Assembly (NCBI GenBank): GCA_034406555.1
Contig: DASCRM010000120.1
Span: 1-21,920 of the forward strand
Direction of reading: 5' to 3'
DNA from: SHYR01 sp034406555
GTDB taxonomy: Bacteria > Chloroflexota > Dehalococcoidia > UBA2979
Length of the DNA: 21,920 nucleotides
Positions 6,860 through 13,848 of the stretch are shown here, one piece after another (within the stretch, counting starts at the first letter, position 1; the number at the start of each line of letters is the position of its first letter). The notes under the pieces are model-generated. The model was not told where the DNA came from, did not search any database, and saw only the letters and a list, made by a program, of their open reading frames with translations. A program made the position numbers and the translations under genes.

Positions 6860-8325
6860 TGACCCCGAGCCTCCGGGAAAAATGCGGCGTCTTTGGCGTC
6901 TACGCCCCTACTGAGGACGTAGCTCGCCTCACCTTCTTTGGACTGTTTGCACTCCAACACCGTGGCCAGGAGTCGGCGGGTATCGCCACGACCGACGGCG
7001 AAGAGCTCTACCTGCACGCCGAGATGGGGCTGGTGACTTCCGTCTTCACCGAGGACGTGCTGCTCAACCTTCCCGGCCGGTCCGCGATCGGGCATACGCG
7101 TTACTCCACCACCGGTTCGAGCGTGGAGGAGAACTGCCAGCCGCTGCTCGTGAACGGCCCACCGCTGGGTGGTGACAACACCGGCGAACTGATGCTCGCG
7201 CACAACGGCAACATCGTGAACGCTGGCGAACTGCGCGACGAGTTGATCGGCCGGGGCATCGACTTCACGACCACGACCGATTCCGAGGTCCTGGCGCAGC
7301 TGATTGCCACTGCGCCCGGAGAGACGTGGGAAGAGCGTTTCACCGTGATGATGGGGGCCGCCGAGGGCGCATACTCGCTGGCTGTGCTCACTCGCGAGGC
7401 GGTGTTCGCCGTCCGCGACCCGCGCGGCATCCGCCCGCTCTGCATTGGCAAGCTCGACAGCGGCTACGTCGTCGCCTCGGAGACCTGCGCGCTCGACCAC
7501 ATTGGCGCGGAGTACGTGCGCGACATCGAACCGGGCGAGGTGGTGCGGCTCGACCATGCCGGCGTGACCCCGACCTTCCCGCTGGGCACACAGCCGAAGC
7601 AACCGGCGATGTGCGTCTTCGAGTACATTTACTTCGCGCGACCGGACAGCGAGCTCTCCGGCGAGCTGCTGCACACCGCCCGCGTGCGCATGGGCCGCGA
7701 GCTGGCGCGCGAGCACCCGGCGGAGGCCGACCTGGTGATTGGTGTCCCGGACGGCGGCACACGCGGCGCGATCGGTTACTCGCTGGAATCGGGCATCCCA
7801 TACGCGGAAGGCCTGATCCAGAATCGCTACGTCGGCCGCACCTTCATTCAGCCGGACCAGCGGCTGCGCGAACTGGGCGTGGGGATGAAGCTCAACCCGC
7901 TGCGCGCGCTGCTGGAGGGCAAGCGCCTGGTGGTCGTGGAGGACTCGATCGTGCGCGGCACGACGAAGCGGCAGGTGGTCGCGATGCTGCGCAAGGCGGG
8001 CGCGACCGAGGTGCATGTACGCGTGCACTCGCCGCAGGTGCAATCCCCCTGCTTCTACGGCATCGACATGGCGACCCGCAGCGAGCTGATCGCTGCGGGT
8101 CGCCATGTCGACGAGGTGCGTCAGGAGATCGACGCCGACTCGCTCGGGTACCTCTCGATTGGTGGTCTGATCGCCGCGACGAAGCGGCCCGAGGACTCGA
8201 TGTGCTTTGGCTGCCTCTCGGGCTCCTATCCCGGCCCGGTGCCGCTGGAGCTCGATAAGCTCTCGCTCGAACCCGTTGACTCCCCCGAACGTGCGACGGT
8301 GCCAGCGGCCCTCGGAGGGTCCTGA
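6859..8325 (+). CDS. purF: Amidophosphoribosyltransferase (glutamine PRPP amidotransferase)
   Basis: This 488-aa enzyme makes phosphoribosylamine, the first step of purine synthesis. An 8-residue propeptide (MTPSLREK) precedes the nucleophile C9 in CGVFGVYAP, so maturation by removal of the leader is expected. The Ntn domain has LQHRGQESAGI and IGHTRYSTTG, and the PRPP loop is VVVEDSIVRGTT. Cysteines C252, C398, C449 and C452 (MCVFEY, SPCFYGID, CFGC) match the four 4Fe-4S ligands of the B. subtilis-type enzyme, so this is the Fe-S class. It starts with GTG at 6859 inside a hairpin. A perfect 22-bp inverted repeat lies in the coding sequence at 8063-8111. It heads a purF-purM-purH run. Confidence 0.97.
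   Translation: MTPSLREKCGVFGVYAPTEDVARLTFFGLFALQHRGQESAGIATTDGEELYLHAEMGLVTSVFTEDVLLNLPGRSAIGHTRYSTTGSSVEENCQPLLVNGPPLGGDNTGELMLAHNGNIVNAGELRDELIGRGIDFTTTTDSEVLAQLIATAPGETWEERFTVMMGAAEGAYSLAVLTREAVFAVRDPRGIRPLCIGKLDSGYVVASETCALDHIGAEYVRDIEPGEVVRLDHAGVTPTFPLGTQPKQPAMCVFEYIYFARPDSELSGELLHTARVRMGRELAREHPAEADLVIGVPDGGTRGAIGYSLESGIPYAEGLIQNRYVGRTFIQPDQRLRELGVGMKLNPLRALLEGKRLVVVEDSIVRGTTKRQVVAMLRKAGATEVHVRVHSPQVQSPCFYGIDMATRSELIAAGRHVDEVRQEIDADSLGYLSIGGLIAATKRPEDSMCFGCLSGSYPGPVPLELDKLSLEPVDSPERATVPAALGGS
8063..8111 (+). repeat. Perfect 22-bp inverted repeat inside purF
   Basis: The left arm 8063-8084 (TCGACATGGCGACCCGCAGC then GA) and the right arm 8090-8111 are exact reverse complements, with a 5-nt loop GCTGA. 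It encodes MATRSELIAAGRHVDE, which still fits the PurF family, and ends 214 nt before the stop codon. Confidence 0.9.
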
Positions 8326-8407
8326 GCCGGTGGACGGCTCTCTTGCAGCGGGGTGCAGGAGGGACGAAGGTACGCAGGCCCCGACTCCCCCCGGCCGTGA
8401 GGCAACG

Positions 8408-8431
8408 ATGAATACACAGGCCCAGTCATGA
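8408..8431 (+). other. Possible 7-codon upstream ORF coupled to purM
   Basis: ATG at 8408 encodes MNTQAQS and stops at TGA 8429-8431, overlapping the purM ATG (8428) by ATGA. A GAGG lies about 6 nt before this small ORF, whereas purM itself has only a weak site. Coupled initiation is plausible but may be chance. The rest of the 102-bp purF-purM gap is G/C-rich and shows no other clear signal. Confidence 0.3.
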
Positions 8432-9492
8432 CGGGCGATCGTTCAGGCGACCGGTCCGTCACCTACCTCGACTCCGGCGTCGATATCGACGCTGCCGACG
8501 CAACTGTCGCGCGCTACCGCGACATCGCGAAGCGCACAGCGAGGCCGGAGGTGCTGTCCGGCGTCGGCCCATTCGCCGGGCTGTTCAAGCTCGCCGGCTA
8601 CCGCGACCCCGTACTGGCATCGAGCGCCGACGGCGTGGGCACCAAGCTGCTGATCGGGGCGGCGTTGGGTCGCTACGACACGGTCGGGCGCGACCTGGTG
8701 AACCACTGTGCTAACGACATTCTGCCTGCCGGTGCTGAACCGCTCTTCTTCATGGACTACCTCGCGACCGCCGACCTCTCGCAGGACGCGCGCGTGGAGG
8801 TGGTCGGTGGCGTCGGCGCGGCCTGCGAGGAGCTGGGCATCGCGCTGATCGGTGGCGAGACCGCAGACTTGCCGGACATCTACCTCCCGGGCGTCTTCGA
8901 CCTCGCTGGCTTCATCGTCGGCGTCGTCGAGCGTGACGAGGCGATCGACAACGCGAAGCTCACTGCGGGGGACGCGCTGATCGCGTTGCCATCGACCGGC
9001 CTGCAGACGAATGGCTACTCGCTGGTGCGCGAGGTCTGGGGCATCGGCAAGGGGCTGGGTGCGGACCATAACCGCCAGGTACTGGAGACGAGCTACGAGG
9101 AGCTGGGCGGGACGCTGGGCGATGCCCTGCTGGCGGTGCACGGCTGCTTCCTCGAACAACTGAAGCCGCTGTTGTCGCGCATCCACGCGATCGCGCACAT
9201 CACGGGCGGCGGCATCCCCGGTAATCTCTCGCGCATCTTCGAAGGTGACCTCGGCGCGACTGTCGACCCCTCGACGTGGGAAGTGCCGGCGCTGTTCGAC
9301 CTGATCCAGCGCACGGGCAATGTGGCGGCCGGCGAGATGTGGCGCGCTTTCAACATGGGCGCGGGGCTGATCTTCGCCGTCGACGCGGCCGATGCCGAAA
9401 GCGTGGTGGCGGAGCTGGACGGCGCGTGGCGCATCGGCGAGGTCGTGCCGCGGTCCGGCGACGAAGCCGTCGTCCAGGGGCTCAAGGACTAG
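8428..9492 (+). CDS. purM: Phosphoribosylformylglycinamidine cyclo-ligase (AIR synthetase)
   Basis: This 354-aa ATP-dependent enzyme closes the imidazole ring to give aminoimidazole ribonucleotide. Family motifs run in order: TYLDSGVDIDAAD, SSADGVGTKLLIGA, NHCANDILPAGAEPLFFMDY, IALIGGETADLPD, GLQTNGYSLVREV, HITGGGIPGNL and FNMGAGLIF. Length is typical. The start at 8428 leaves about 10 residues before the conserved YLDSGVD, as in other bacteria. The stop is separated from the purH ATG by only 2 nt. No purN follows, which is the common partner elsewhere. Confidence 0.96.
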   Translation: MTGDRSGDRSVTYLDSGVDIDAADATVARYRDIAKRTARPEVLSGVGPFAGLFKLAGYRDPVLASSADGVGTKLLIGAALGRYDTVGRDLVNHCANDILPAGAEPLFFMDYLATADLSQDARVEVVGGVGAACEELGIALIGGETADLPDIYLPGVFDLAGFIVGVVERDEAIDNAKLTAGDALIALPSTGLQTNGYSLVREVWGIGKGLGADHNRQVLETSYEELGGTLGDALLAVHGCFLEQLKPLLSRIHAIAHITGGGIPGNLSRIFEGDLGATVDPSTWEVPALFDLIQRTGNVAAGEMWRAFNMGAGLIFAVDAADAESVVAELDGAWRIGEVVPRSGDEAVVQGLKD

Positions 9493-9494
9493 CG

Positions 9495-11051
9495 ATGTAT
9501 GCCCTGCTGGCCGGTTATACGGAGCAGTTCGACGACTTCGCTCGCGGGCTGCTGGAGCTCGGCTGGGAGCTGTTGGCGACGAGCGGCACGCACCGCACGC
9601 TGACCGAGGCGGGGCTGCCGGTGACCTCCGTGGCCGAGCTGACGGGCAGCCCGGAGATGCTGGGCGGGCGCGTGCGCACGCTGCACCCGACCGTGCACGG
9701 CGGCATCCTCTTCCGTCGCGGGCTCGCCGAGGACGAGAGTGACGTCGCGACGCACGAGCTGCCCACGATCGACCTCGTGGCCTGCAACCTTTACCCCTTC
9801 GAGCAGACCGTCGCCGGCGACAACGTTGCCCTGGCCGACGCGCTGGAGCAGATCGACATCGGTGGCGTCGCGTTGCTACGGGCCGCCGCGAAGAACCATA
9901 GCGCTGTGATCCCGCTGGTCGCCCCGGCCGACTACGCCTCGGTACTCGCGGCGCTGCAGGGTGGGGGACTGAGCGAGGAAGCGCGACGCGAGCTGGCGGC
10001 GAAGACCTTCGCGCTCACTGCGCGCTACGACTCGATGGTGGCGGACTATCTGCGCGGCGATGCGACTGCGCTGCCGGAGCAACTGACGCTCGCCATGACA
10101 CGCCGCGAGGAGCTGCGGTACGGAGAGAATCCGCACCAGCGAGGTGCGTTCTACACGCTCGATGCCGTGCATTCACCGGTCGAGGGCGTCGGTGCCTACG
10201 AGCAGCATCACGGGCTCGGGCTCTCGTACGTGAACATCCTCGATGCCGGCGCGGCGCTCGATCTCGTCGCGGAGTTCGACGAGCCCGCGGTGGCGATCAT
10301 CAAGCACACGAACCCCGCCTGCTTCGCGACCGGGGACGAGGAGACCGCCGCACTCTATGAACGTGCGTTGAACGCAGGCGACAACGTCTCCGCGTACGGC
10401 GGCATCGTGGCCTCGAACCGGCCGATCGACATGGCTTACGCGACGGCGCTGCGTGACGTGCGCGACCCGGACGGCGGCCAGCGCATGCGCTTCGACATCA
10501 TGATCGCGCCGGGCGCGACGGATGATGGGCTGGCGCACCTGAAGAAGAAGTCGAAGGACCTGCGCATCCTCACCGCTCCGGTGGGCGACCCGCTCTCGCC
10601 TCGCCTCGACTTCCGCGCCGTGCGCGGCGGGGTGGCCGTGCAGGATGCTGACCTCTCCGTCGAGACGGCGTTCGAGGTGGTGAGCGATCGTCAGCCGAGC
10701 CCGGCGGAACTGGCCGACCTGCGCATCGCGTGGGTGGTGTGCAAGCACGTGAAGTCGAACGCGGTGGCCTTCGTGAAGGATGGCGTGCTGCTCGGCATGG
10801 GCGCGGGGCAGCCGAATCGCGTCGGCAGCGCACGACTCGCGGCCGAGGTGGCTGGCGAGGCGGCCCGTGGTGCCGTGGCGGCGACCGATGCCTACATCCC
10901 GTTCCCCGACACGATCGAGGTGTGCGCGGAGGTGGGCGTGACCTGCGTGATGCACACCGGCGGGTCGATCCGCGACGAGAACTCGATCGAGACCGCCGAT
11001 CGGCTATCGGTCTCGCTGCTGACCACCGGCGTGAGGCACTTCCGCCACTAG
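9495..11051 (+). CDS. purH: Bifunctional AICAR transformylase/IMP cyclohydrolase
   Basis: This 518-aa enzyme performs the last two steps of IMP synthesis. The N-terminal MGS-like IMP cyclohydrolase domain shows LLATSGTHRTL, RVRTLHPTVHGGIL, DLVACNLYPFEQTV and GGVALLRAAAKNHSAV. The AICAR transformylase domain shows RYGENPHQRGAFY, the active K270-H271 in IKHTNPACF, SAYGGIVASNRPID, WVVCKHVKSNAV and the C-terminal RHFRH. The usual KHTNPCG reads KHTNPACF here. The open frame extends upstream to 9276, but ATG 9495 lies 2 nt after the purM stop and gives a family-length N-terminus, so the extra part overlaps purM and is rejected. Confidence 0.96.
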   Translation: MYALLAGYTEQFDDFARGLLELGWELLATSGTHRTLTEAGLPVTSVAELTGSPEMLGGRVRTLHPTVHGGILFRRGLAEDESDVATHELPTIDLVACNLYPFEQTVAGDNVALADALEQIDIGGVALLRAAAKNHSAVIPLVAPADYASVLAALQGGGLSEEARRELAAKTFALTARYDSMVADYLRGDATALPEQLTLAMTRREELRYGENPHQRGAFYTLDAVHSPVEGVGAYEQHHGLGLSYVNILDAGAALDLVAEFDEPAVAIIKHTNPACFATGDEETAALYERALNAGDNVSAYGGIVASNRPIDMAYATALRDVRDPDGGQRMRFDIMIAPGATDDGLAHLKKKSKDLRILTAPVGDPLSPRLDFRAVRGGVAVQDADLSVETAFEVVSDRQPSPAELADLRIAWVVCKHVKSNAVAFVKDGVLLGMGAGQPNRVGSARLAAEVAGEAARGAVAATDAYIPFPDTIEVCAEVGVTCVMHTGGSIRDENSIETADRLSVSLLTTGVRHFRH

Positions 11052-11084
11052 GGTGACGCCCCGCGTTGCCGCGCGACTCTGCGT

Positions 11085-11090
11085 TACGCT
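11085..11090 (+). promoter_or_regulatory. Predicted -10 (TACGCT) for a leaderless glycosyltransferase mRNA
   Basis: TACGCT is followed by 6 nt (GACTCC) and the ATG at 11097, the same geometry as at mec and folP. The gene has no Shine-Dalgarno in this space. Confidence 0.42.
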
Positions 11091-11096
11091 GACTCC

Positions 11097-11849
11097 ATGG
11101 CCACGGTTGATCTTGTGATCCCCGTCTACAACGAAGAGCAGGTGCTCGCGCAGTCGGTCGCGACCGTGCTTGAGTGGTGCGACGGGCACCCAGAGCACGA
11201 GTGGCGCGTCCTCGTCGCGAACAACGCCTCCACCGACGGCACGCTCGCGCTCGCTCGTGGGCTCGAGCAAGAGCAGCCGGGCCGCGTCGCCGTGCTCGAC
11301 GTGCCGGTGAAGGGTCGGGGGATCGCGTTGCGGACGGCGTGGCTGACCTCCGAGGCCGATGTCAGCGCGTACATGGACGTCGACCTCGCCTCGGACCTCG
11401 CGCACCTGCCTGACCTCGTTGACCCGGTTGCCGCGGGCGAGGCCGACCTCTCGTTCGGGTCGCGACTGGCGGCGCAGTCGGAGACGCAACGCGGCCTTTT
11501 CCGCGAGACACTCTCGCGCGGATATGTGCTGATCCTGAACACGGTGCTGCGGCTGCGGGTCTCCGATGCTCAGTGTGGGTTCAAGGCGATCAGCCGCGAG
11601 GCGGCTAGGGCGATCATCCCGCTTGTTCGCGACAAGAAATGGTTCTTTGACACGGAGCTCTTGTGGGTCGCTCAGCGCAACGGCTACCGGCTACGCGAGG
11701 TCCCGGTGAGGTGGGTCGATGACCCCGACAGCAGCGTCGCGATCGTGAGCACGGTGCTCGATGATCTGCGTGGCGTCTGGCGCCTGCGCGCCGGTTCGGT
11801 GCCTCGTGTGGCGCGCGGGCCGGAGGCATCGGGGCGCGGTGGGGCGTGA
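11097..11849 (+). CDS. Family 2 glycosyltransferase, dolichyl/polyprenyl-phosphate sugar synthase-like
   Basis: This 250-aa GT-A protein has DLVIPVYNEEQVLAQSV at the N-terminus, LVANNASTDGTLALA for nucleotide binding, KGRGIALRTAWL, a DXD metal motif (Y92-M-D94-V-D96-LAS) and SFGSRLA. It ends with DAQCGFKAISREAA and WFFDTELLWVAQRNGYRLRE, typical of dolichyl-phosphate glucose/mannose synthase-like enzymes. These transfer a sugar from a nucleotide to a lipid phosphate on the inner face of the membrane. No C-terminal membrane helices follow, so it is probably peripheral. The sugar and the pathway cannot be told from the context; no partner glycan genes are nearby. Confidence 0.85.
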   Translation: MATVDLVIPVYNEEQVLAQSVATVLEWCDGHPEHEWRVLVANNASTDGTLALARGLEQEQPGRVAVLDVPVKGRGIALRTAWLTSEADVSAYMDVDLASDLAHLPDLVDPVAAGEADLSFGSRLAAQSETQRGLFRETLSRGYVLILNTVLRLRVSDAQCGFKAISREAARAIIPLVRDKKWFFDTELLWVAQRNGYRLREVPVRWVDDPDSSVAIVSTVLDDLRGVWRLRAGSVPRVARGPEASGRGGA

Positions 11850-11877
11850 TCGTCATCCGTGAGACGTTCGTGATTCC

Positions 11878-11906
11878 TTGACGCTACTATGGGTCGGGGC
11901 TAGCAT
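11878..11906 (+). promoter_or_regulatory. Sigma-70 promoter of the cytochrome b/Rieske operon
   Basis: TTGACG (11878-11883), a 17-bp spacer and TAGCAT (11901-11906) form a close match to the housekeeping consensus. It lies about 77 nt before the small membrane ORF at 11983, and no other good promoter is seen before the Rieske gene. Confidence 0.6.
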
Positions 11907-11982
11907 CGGCCCGCTTGTGACAGGGGTCACGCCCGGTCCGCGCACCAGCCTGTGAATTGCTGCCGCTCGCGAGGTTCCGTTC

Positions 11983-12090
11983 TTGATCTTCGGTGAAGTC
12001 GGCGAAGCGCTGGAACTGATCGGGGTGTTTGTCACCCTCTTCGGTTCGCTGGCGATCATGGTCATGCTTGGCAAGTGGTGGGAAACCTAG
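11983..12090 (+). CDS. 35-aa single-helix membrane peptide at the head of the bc operon
   Basis: TTG at 11983 begins MIFGEVGEALELIGVFVTLF, continuing GSLAIMVMLGKWWET to a TAG at 12088-12090. It has a short acidic N-terminus, one hydrophobic helix of about 22 residues and a positive/aromatic KWWET end, which predicts N-out, C-in topology. A GAGG lies 8 nt before the TTG. It sits between the operon promoter and the cytochrome b gene. Single-helix subunits of similar size (PetG, PetL, PetN, PetM) are known in b6f complexes, so a structural subunit is a reasonable inference, but no sequence match is claimed. Confidence 0.62.
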   Translation: MIFGEVGEALELIGVFVTLFGSLAIMVMLGKWWET

Positions 12091-12138
12091 GGGCTGCGGG
12101 TCCCTCGGGATCCCTCTGGACGTAGTTGAGGAAGATGC

Positions 12139-12894
12139 ATGGCGACGAGTGAACGTCCGGGAGGCCGTAGCGTCAGCGACCGCGTCTACGACGCCGTCTT
12201 CCACAGCTATTTCTGGCGTTCGATCTTCCGTTCCGGGTACCCGAACACCCCGCGCAACCAGATGCTGGCTGTCGCGACGAACGTCTTCCTGCACCTGCAC
12301 CCGACGCGCATTCATCGCACACACGTCCGCATCACGCACACCTTCTGCCTGGGCGGACTGTCCTTCTTCCTCTTCCTCGGACTAACGCTCACCGGCGTGT
12401 TGCTGATGTTCTACTATGTGCCGTCGATTGAGCGTGCGTACTCGGACATGCAGGCGCTGGACACCGATGTGCGCTTCGGGATGCTGATGCGCAACATTCA
12501 TCGTTGGATGGCGCACGGCATGGTGCTGACCGTCTTCATGCACATGATGAGAGTCTTCTACACCGGCGCGTACAAGCCGCCGCGTGAGTTCAACTGGACC
12601 GTCGGTGTCGTACTACTCGTGCTGACGCTGCTGCTCTCCTTCACCGGCTACCTGCTGCCGTGGGATGAACTGGCGTTCTGGGCAATCACCGTCGGTACCA
12701 ACATGGTCGGCTCCGCCCCGATCCTCGGTGAGCCGAACCGTTTCGTGCTGATCGGTGGCTTCGATGTCGGCGCCGCCGCCCTGATTCGCTTCTACACGCT
12801 GCACGTGATTGGACTGCCGCTGATGGCGGCGATCTTCATGACCGTGCACTTCTGGCGCATCCGCCGTGACGGCGGACTGGCTCGACCGCTGTAG
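12139..12894 (+). CDS. petB: Cytochrome b6-type cytochrome b N-terminal subunit
   Basis: This 251-aa membrane protein carries the four helices and both hemes b of a quinol:electron-acceptor oxidoreductase. Ligand histidines are H121 and H135 (HRWMAHGMVLTVFMHMMRV) and H222 and H237 (LHVIGLPLMAAIFMTVHFWR). The second pair is 15 apart, as in cytochrome b6 (His187/His202), not 14 as in mitochondrial-type cytochrome b. The stretch YTGAYKPPREFNW matches the b6 loop (LTGGFKKPRELTW). The split from subunit IV is also b6-like. An N-terminal extension of about 40 residues before the first conserved region is longer than in plants. GAGGAAG precedes the ATG at 12139. Confidence 0.93.
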   Translation: MATSERPGGRSVSDRVYDAVFHSYFWRSIFRSGYPNTPRNQMLAVATNVFLHLHPTRIHRTHVRITHTFCLGGLSFFLFLGLTLTGVLLMFYYVPSIERAYSDMQALDTDVRFGMLMRNIHRWMAHGMVLTVFMHMMRVFYTGAYKPPREFNWTVGVVLLVLTLLLSFTGYLLPWDELAFWAITVGTNMVGSAPILGEPNRFVLIGGFDVGAAALIRFYTLHVIGLPLMAAIFMTVHFWRIRRDGGLARPL

Positions 12895-12907
12895 GGCAGG
12901 GACAGAT

Positions 12908-13789
12908 ATGGTCGCCGGCACACAGGCCGCCGCACAGTCGCCAACCGTCCGTCAGCGGGCCCGCCGTCAGCGCGAGGAAGAACTGCTCGTCTGGCCGGAT
13001 CTCGTCTTCATCGAGTTCATCGCGGCGCTCGTCTTCGGCCTCACCTTCACGATTCTCGGCATCCTGATCAACGCGCCGTTGCAGGATCGAGCGAACCCGG
13101 CGAACACGCCGAACCCGTCGAAAGCACCGTGGTACTTCCTCAACCTGCAGGAACTACTGCTGCACATGCACCCGGCACTGGCCGGCGTGATCGTGCCGAC
13201 GATCGCCCTGATCGCGCTGGGCGCGATTCCTTACTTCGACAGCGACAACGAGTCGCAGGGCGAGTGGCTCTCGACGCCTCGAGCGTGGACGATGACCTGG
13301 ATCGGCGCAATCGTCGGTACCGTCGGCACAGTGCTACTGGTCCTGTGGGACGGTGGCAAGCACGTCGTGCTGTGGGCGCGGCTGACCGGCAACGAGGTCT
13401 CGGACTGGCCGGAGAAGCTGAACTGGCTGCGCAGCGCGCGAGCGCTCCAGAACGACATCAACTGGCCGGACTGGACGCTGGACGTTCCGCTGGGGTCGAA
13501 GGTGCTGCGCACCGACCTGATCGGGTTGCCGGCAGTCGACCTCGACGTGAACCTACCCGCCGTTCTGATAGAGCAGATCATCCCGACATCGCTGATGATC
13601 GGACTGCCCGTGCTGCTCTCCGGGGTGCTCTGGAGAATGGGCATCGCGAAGACGCGGCGCGACCACATGATCGTGCAGTTCTCCGGATTCATCGCCGTAT
13701 TCCTGACGTTGACGATTATCGGCACTTTCTTCCGCGGCCTCGGCATGGAGCTGTTCTGGTTCTGGGAGGTCACTCCGGCAGAGTCCTAG
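12908..13789 (+). CDS. petD: Enlarged subunit IV (cytochrome b C-terminal half)
   Basis: This is a 293-aa partner of the b6-type subunit. After a basic soluble N-terminus comes helix 1 (about 30-52), then NPSKAPWYFLNLQELLLHMH with the quinol-site motif A73-P74-W75-Y76 where most enzymes have PEWY. Helices 2 and 3 (about 89-111 and 125-147) follow, then a soluble loop of about 65 residues (TGNEVSDWPEKLNWLR ... NWPDWTLDVP) and two further helices (about 219-243 and 253-276). Plastid subunit IV is about 160 aa with three helices, so this one carries an extra loop-plus-two-helix module. ATG 12908 was chosen, 13 nt after the cytochrome b stop; the frame also opens at 12866, inside petB. Confidence 0.85.
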   Translation: MVAGTQAAAQSPTVRQRARRQREEELLVWPDLVFIEFIAALVFGLTFTILGILINAPLQDRANPANTPNPSKAPWYFLNLQELLLHMHPALAGVIVPTIALIALGAIPYFDSDNESQGEWLSTPRAWTMTWIGAIVGTVGTVLLVLWDGGKHVVLWARLTGNEVSDWPEKLNWLRSARALQNDINWPDWTLDVPLGSKVLRTDLIGLPAVDLDVNLPAVLIEQIIPTSLMIGLPVLLSGVLWRMGIAKTRRDHMIVQFSGFIAVFLTLTIIGTFFRGLGMELFWFWEVTPAES

Positions 13790-13800
13790 GACTCTGCCGG
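13775..13800 (+). repeat. Perfect 26-bp palindrome over the subunit IV stop codon
   Basis: CCGGCAGAGTCCT is followed directly by its exact reverse complement AGGACTCTGCCGG. The TAG stop (13787-13789) is at the centre. No U-run follows, so this is not a standard terminator. It could be a protein-binding site or an mRNA processing/stability hairpin between petD and the Rieske gene. Confidence 0.85.
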
Positions 13801-13848
13801 GTGGGCGATCGAGGTGATCGAATTGACCATGGTGCAGGGAGCATCTGA

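Noticed and set aside
6799..8106. Minus-strand open frame of 435 codons opposite purF
   Set aside because: Antisense of purF. Its N-terminus MATRS...AAGRHVD mirrors the sense protein only because of the inverted repeat at 8063-8111.
9276..9494. N-terminal extension of purH
   Set aside because: Would overlap purM out of frame by over 200 nt; ATG 9495 lies 2 nt after purM and gives the family length.
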